Part shown: in pieces, positions 60,747-64,000 of the stretch | Layout of the letters: each line of letters begins with the position of its first letter | Numbering within the stretch: the first letter of the stretch is position 1 | Assembly: GCA_963741305.1 (NCBI GenBank) | Contig: CAVUHL010000003.1 | Coordinates: 5,332,001-5,396,000 of the forward strand | Direction: 5' to 3' | Source: DATMER01 sp963741305 | GTDB lineage: Bacteria; Acidobacteriota; Thermoanaerobaculia; Multivoradales; UBA5704 | DNA: 64,000 bases | The notes under the pieces: model-generated | Seen by the model: only the letters and a program-made list of their open reading frames with translations | Databases searched by the model: none | What the model was told of the DNA's origin: nothing | Made by a program: the position numbers and the translations under genes

Positions 60747-62509
60747 GCGGCGGCCTCCCTCCGTCCCATCAGAATCCCCGCCACGCCGGCGACGATCCCG
60801 CCCACGATCAGGAGCAATCCGTACAGGGCCCGCCCGTGGTCGGGGTCAGCCGCGTTCGCGGCCTCGGCGATCAGTTGGCCGAGCCCGGCGTTGTGAGGGA
60901 TCAGGAACAGCCCGATGCCCGCCAGCAGGAAGCCGAACGCGGACAGCTTCTGGCCGGGGCCGGTCACCGGCCGTCCGGCTTCCCGTCCAACTACGCTGTG
61001 GCCATAGCCATAGGCGAAGTAGATCGCCATGCCGAGGACGAGCCAGCCGATGAACCGCCACCAGGAGGCGGGCGGCAGGTAGAACATCAGGAAGAGGCAG
61101 GAGAGGGAGCCCAGGACCGGCACCAGCCACGCCCCGCCGGGCACCCGGAATGGCCGCGGCCGGTCGGGGTCCTTGTAGCGCAGCACGGTCACCCCGATGC
61201 AGACCAGCAGGAAGGCGAACAGCGTGCCGATGTTGGTCAGCTCCACGACTTCGTTGATGTTGGCGATGCCCGCGAAGACTGCCACCGCGATCCCGGTGAT
61301 CCAGGTCGTGATGTGGGGGGTGCGGAAGCGCGGGTGGACCTTGGCCGCCCAGGAGGGGAGCAGGCCGTCGCGCGCCATGGAGAAGAAGATGCGCGGCTGG
61401 CCGTACTGGAAGACGAGCAGCACCGAGGTGGTGGCGAACACCGCCCCCAGCGCGATGATCAGGGCCGGCCAGCCCATCCCCCGCGCGGAGAAGGCCGTGG
61501 CCAGCGGCTCGGCCGTGCCGAGCTGGGTCCAGGGGAGCATGCCGGTCAGCACGATCGCCACCAGGATGTAGATGACCGTGCAGACCACGAGGCTGGCGAT
61601 GATCGCGATCGGCATGTCGCGTTTCGGGTTTTTCGTCTCCTCCGCCGCCGTGGACACCGCGTCGAAGCCGATGTAGGCGAAGAAGATGATGGCCGCGGCC
61701 GAGGAGATGCCGACGAAGCCGTTGGGCGCGAACGGGGTCCAGTTCGAGGGCTCGATGTAGAAGGCCCCGAAGACGACGAAGAAGCCGATGATGGCGAGCT
61801 TGAGGACCACCATCGAGGAGTTGAACCAGGCGCTCTCCCGGATGCCGATGACGAGGACGCAGGTGAGGGCCATGACGATCAGGAAGGCCGGAAGGTTGAA
61901 CACCAGGGGGAAGCCGAGGAAGTCAGGAGCCTGCTCCAGGGCCTGGGCGGCGCGCTGGACGGACACGCCCAGTGCCTCCAGGTCGGAGCCGCCCGCCCGG
62001 GCCTCGGCCATCTGGGCGCCCGCCTGGACCGCGGTCCGGTAGTCGGTCCCCAGCCAGAGGGGCCATTCGATCCCGACCCCCCGCAGCAGCTCCTGGAAGT
62101 AGCCGGACCAGGAGATGGCCACGGCCACGTTGCCCACGGCGTACTCGATGATGAGGTCCCAGCCGATGATCCAGCCGACGAGCTCGCCGAGGGTGGCGTA
62201 GGAGTAGGTGTAGGCCGATCCGGAGACCGGCACCATCGAGGCCAGCTCCGCGTAACAGAGGGCCGCGAAGCCGCAGGTGATGGCGGTGATGATGAAGGAG
62301 ACGATCAGCGCCGGGCCCGCTCCCGGGTGGTCGGCGCCGCCCGCCGCGGCCGTGCCGACGGTCGAGAAGATGCCGGCGCCGATGATCGCGCCGATGCCGA
62401 GCAGGGTGAGCTGGACCGGGCCCAGCGACCGCCGCAGGGAGTGCTCGGACGCCTCGGCGGACGCCATGATCGCATTGAGCGATTTGGTCCTGAAAAGTCC
62501 TCGGAGCAG
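60743..62509 (-). CDS. APC superfamily amino acid permease (CAT type)
   Basis: A 588-residue transporter with 12-14 helices. RSLGPVQLTLLGIGAIIGAGIFSTVG, the GSAYTYSYATLGELVGWIIGWDLIIEYAVGN block and the IIFFAYIGFDAVSTAAEETKNPKRDMPIAI block place it with cationic amino acid transporters. The best Shine-Dalgarno, AGGAGG (62516-62521), lies six bases before an in-frame CTG at 62509 that gives the usual N-terminus (LLRGLFRTKSLNAIM); the first canonical starts are ATG at 62596 (no Shine-Dalgarno) and ATG at 62466. A CTG start is therefore likely. First gene of an operon with cstA. Confidence 0.88.
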   Translation of the reverse strand: MLRGLFRTKSLNAIMASAEASEHSLRRSLGPVQLTLLGIGAIIGAGIFSTVGTAAAGGADHPGAGPALIVSFIITAITCGFAALCYAELASMVPVSGSAYTYSYATLGELVGWIIGWDLIIEYAVGNVAVAISWSGYFQELLRGVGIEWPLWLGTDYRTAVQAGAQMAEARAGGSDLEALGVSVQRAAQALEQAPDFLGFPLVFNLPAFLIVMALTCVLVIGIRESAWFNSSMVVLKLAIIGFFVVFGAFYIEPSNWTPFAPNGFVGISSAAAIIFFAYIGFDAVSTAAEETKNPKRDMPIAIIASLVVCTVIYILVAIVLTGMLPWTQLGTAEPLATAFSARGMGWPALIIALGAVFATTSVLLVFQYGQPRIFFSMARDGLLPSWAAKVHPRFRTPHITTWITGIAVAVFAGIANINEVVELTNIGTLFAFLLVCIGVTVLRYKDPDRPRPFRVPGGAWLVPVLGSLSCLFLMFYLPPASWWRFIGWLVLGMAIYFAYGYGHSVVGREAGRPVTGPGQKLSAFGFLLAGIGLFLIPHNAGLGQLIAEAANAADPDHGRALYGLLLIVGGIVAGVAGILMGRREAAA

Positions 62510-62672
62510 GATGGGCCTCCTCTCTCTATCGCAGAGCCGGGCCGGCTCGGTCAGGGGTGCGGCGGGAGTCTGACACGGGAGGGAGTTGGGGCGCAATCTC
62601 GGCAGAAAGACGGGGCGGGAAAACCGGCGGTTTGGCGATTGGCGGGTTTTCCTCTAGGATCTCCCCCTTCGC

Positions 62673-63983
62673 ATGGCGAAACGACGCCTACCCCTCCACA
62701 CGCGGATCCTGATCGGCGGCCTGTTCGGAGCCGTGGCGGGGGTCGTTGCGCACCTGCTCTTCGCAACCGAGACAGGCCTCGCCCCCGGGCTCGAGCGGTT
62801 CGTCAACATCGTCTCCGGCCCCATCGGGCAGATCTTCCTGCGCCTGCTCTTCATGCTGGTCGTGCCGCTGATCTTCTCCGCGCTCGTCCTGGGCGTGGCG
62901 GACATGGGCGACCCCCGCCGGCTGGGACGCGTAGGCCTGAAGACCCTTCTCTACACCGTCGTCATCTCCGCCATCGCGGTGCTGATCGGCGTCACCCTGG
63001 TGAACGTGCTGCAGCCCGGAGCCGGCATCTCGCCGGAGCTCAAGGCCCGCCTCACCATGGGCGCGGCCGAACGCGCCGCAACCGTGACCTCGGCAACCGC
63101 CCCCAAGACCGGGATGGACCTGCTGATCCAGATCGTCCCCAGCAACCCGGTCAAGTCCGCGGCCGACGGGGACATGCTCGGGGTGATGTTCTTCTCCCTG
63201 CTGTTCGGGATCGGCCTCGCCATCACCCGGACCGAGGCCACCGCCCGGCTCCAGGAAGCGATCCAGGGTATCTACGACGTCACCATGTGGCTGATCGGGT
63301 GGGTCATCTCCCTCGCCCCGATCGGGGTCGCGGCGCTGCTCTTCACCCTGACGGCCCAGCTCGGCTACGAAATCCTGCAGCAGCTCGCGCTCTATGTCGC
63401 CGTGGTGGTGCTCGCCTTGCTCATCCACCAGTTCGTGGTCTACTCGCTCGCCGTCAAGCTGCTGGGCGGCATGAGCCCGATCTTCTTTTTCCGTAGCATC
63501 GAGGCGGCGATGATCACCGCCTTCTCGACCGCGTCGAGCAACGCGACCCTCCCGACCGCCCTCAAGGTGGCCGAGGAGAACCTCAAGCTCCCGTCCTCGG
63601 TGAGCCGCTTCGTCCTGACGATCGGCTCGACCATGAATCAGAACGGGACGGCGTTGTTCGAGGGAGTGACGGTGTTGTTTCTGGCTCAGTTCTACGGCGT
63701 GTCCCTGTCGATCGGGGAGCAGATCACGGTGGTGCTGATCTGCATCCTGGGAGGCATCGGCTCGGCCGGCATCCCCTCCGGGTCGATCCCGGTGGTGGCA
63801 CTCATTCTCGGCCTGGTCGGGATTCCAGTGGAAGGAATCGGCCTTATCCTCGGGGTGGACCGGTTCCTGGACATGTGCCGGACCACGCTGAATGTGACAG
63901 GGGACCTGGCCGCCGCTGTCGTCGTGTCGCGGGGAGAGGGGACGGCTTTGCCGGAATCCGCGTCTCCAACCACCGCGGCCTGA
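62673..63983 (+). CDS. Dicarboxylate/amino acid:cation symporter (DAACS family)
   Basis: A 436-residue GltP/DctA-like sodium or proton symporter. Eight helices and two re-entrant loops: the serine-rich TAFSTASSNATLPTAL, the MNQNGTALFEG (NMDGT-like) motif, the GGIGSAGIPSG loop and DRFLDMCRTTLNVTGD with substrate-binding Asp and Asn. It imports C4-dicarboxylates, glutamate or aspartate. TAGGAT lies 12 bases before the ATG; no Shine-Dalgarno. Complete within the window. Confidence 0.92.
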   Translation: MAKRRLPLHTRILIGGLFGAVAGVVAHLLFATETGLAPGLERFVNIVSGPIGQIFLRLLFMLVVPLIFSALVLGVADMGDPRRLGRVGLKTLLYTVVISAIAVLIGVTLVNVLQPGAGISPELKARLTMGAAERAATVTSATAPKTGMDLLIQIVPSNPVKSAADGDMLGVMFFSLLFGIGLAITRTEATARLQEAIQGIYDVTMWLIGWVISLAPIGVAALLFTLTAQLGYEILQQLALYVAVVVLALLIHQFVVYSLAVKLLGGMSPIFFFRSIEAAMITAFSTASSNATLPTALKVAEENLKLPSSVSRFVLTIGSTMNQNGTALFEGVTVLFLAQFYGVSLSIGEQITVVLICILGGIGSAGIPSGSIPVVALILGLVGIPVEGIGLILGVDRFLDMCRTTLNVTGDLAAAVVVSRGEGTALPESASPTTAA

Positions 63984-64000
63984 GTAATAGAGCAAGGGAG

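Noticed and set aside
60836..63496. An 886-codon plus-strand frame across the amino acid permease and the symporter
   Set aside because: It crosses two real genes in wrong frames and has Asp/Gly/Arg-rich shadow composition.

Overview
The window looks like a chromosomal segment of a high-GC Acidobacteriota bacterium, probably of the Thermoanaerobaculia/Holophagae side. This is inferred from the PadR regulator plus 'Acidobacterial duplicated orphan permease' pair, the TPR/Fis-type HTH regulator, the IPTL-CTERM surface protein, the outer-membrane phosphate porin (so a Gram-negative envelope) and the GC-rich coding style. No rRNA, tRNA, prophage or insertion sequence was recognised.

Layout. 1-1.0 kb: a degenerate 21-bp tandem repeat array and a YefM-YoeB toxin-antitoxin (TA) pair. 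1.3-7 kb: a 1900-residue secreted protein with FN3, G8-like and DUF11 repeats and an IPTL-CTERM tail. 7-11.2 kb: PadR, ADOP permease and a DJ-1/PfpI-like protein. 11.4-20.7 kb: a tandem RNase H protein, SRPBCC/ADH/SDR genes, HicBA, DNA polymerase X and an active/inactive M16 protease pair. 20.9-27.7 kb: a tightly overlapping glycan operon with two sugar epimerases and four glycosyltransferases. 27.8-33.6 kb: a broken PhoD-like phosphatase, heme A synthase, GNAT, DUF1992 and an S41 protease. 33.6-38.8 kb: TauE/SafE permease, a tiny exported peptide, a TPR-HTH regulator, a large repeat array ending at a truncated gene, and small hypothetical genes. 39.3-41.8 kb: PHP and Ppx/GppA-HD proteins. 42.1-54.4 kb: a nearly complete phosphate-starvation regulon (phoBR, phoU, arsC, PAP2 phosphatase, OprP-like porin, pstSCAB) with matching 7-4-7 Pho boxes in front of phoU, the porin operon and pstS. 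54.5-64 kb: an FAD oxidoreductase, another repeat array, a GT39-like enzyme, a ParE-like TA pair and three transporters.

Three things stand out. (1) Five intergenic arrays share a strict 20.5-21-bp period (two DNA helical turns) but each has its own consensus sequence; one of them directly abuts a truncated gene. (2) A 62-residue exported peptide gene lies just upstream of a TPR-Fis HTH regulator, with a pair of 13-bp palindromes in front: a possible peptide-signalling module. (3) Many monocistronic genes have a TAnnnT -10 box only 6-10 nt before the start codon and no Shine-Dalgarno sequence, indicating widespread leaderless transcription, whereas operon-internal genes have clear Shine-Dalgarno sequences or ATGA/GTGA overlaps.
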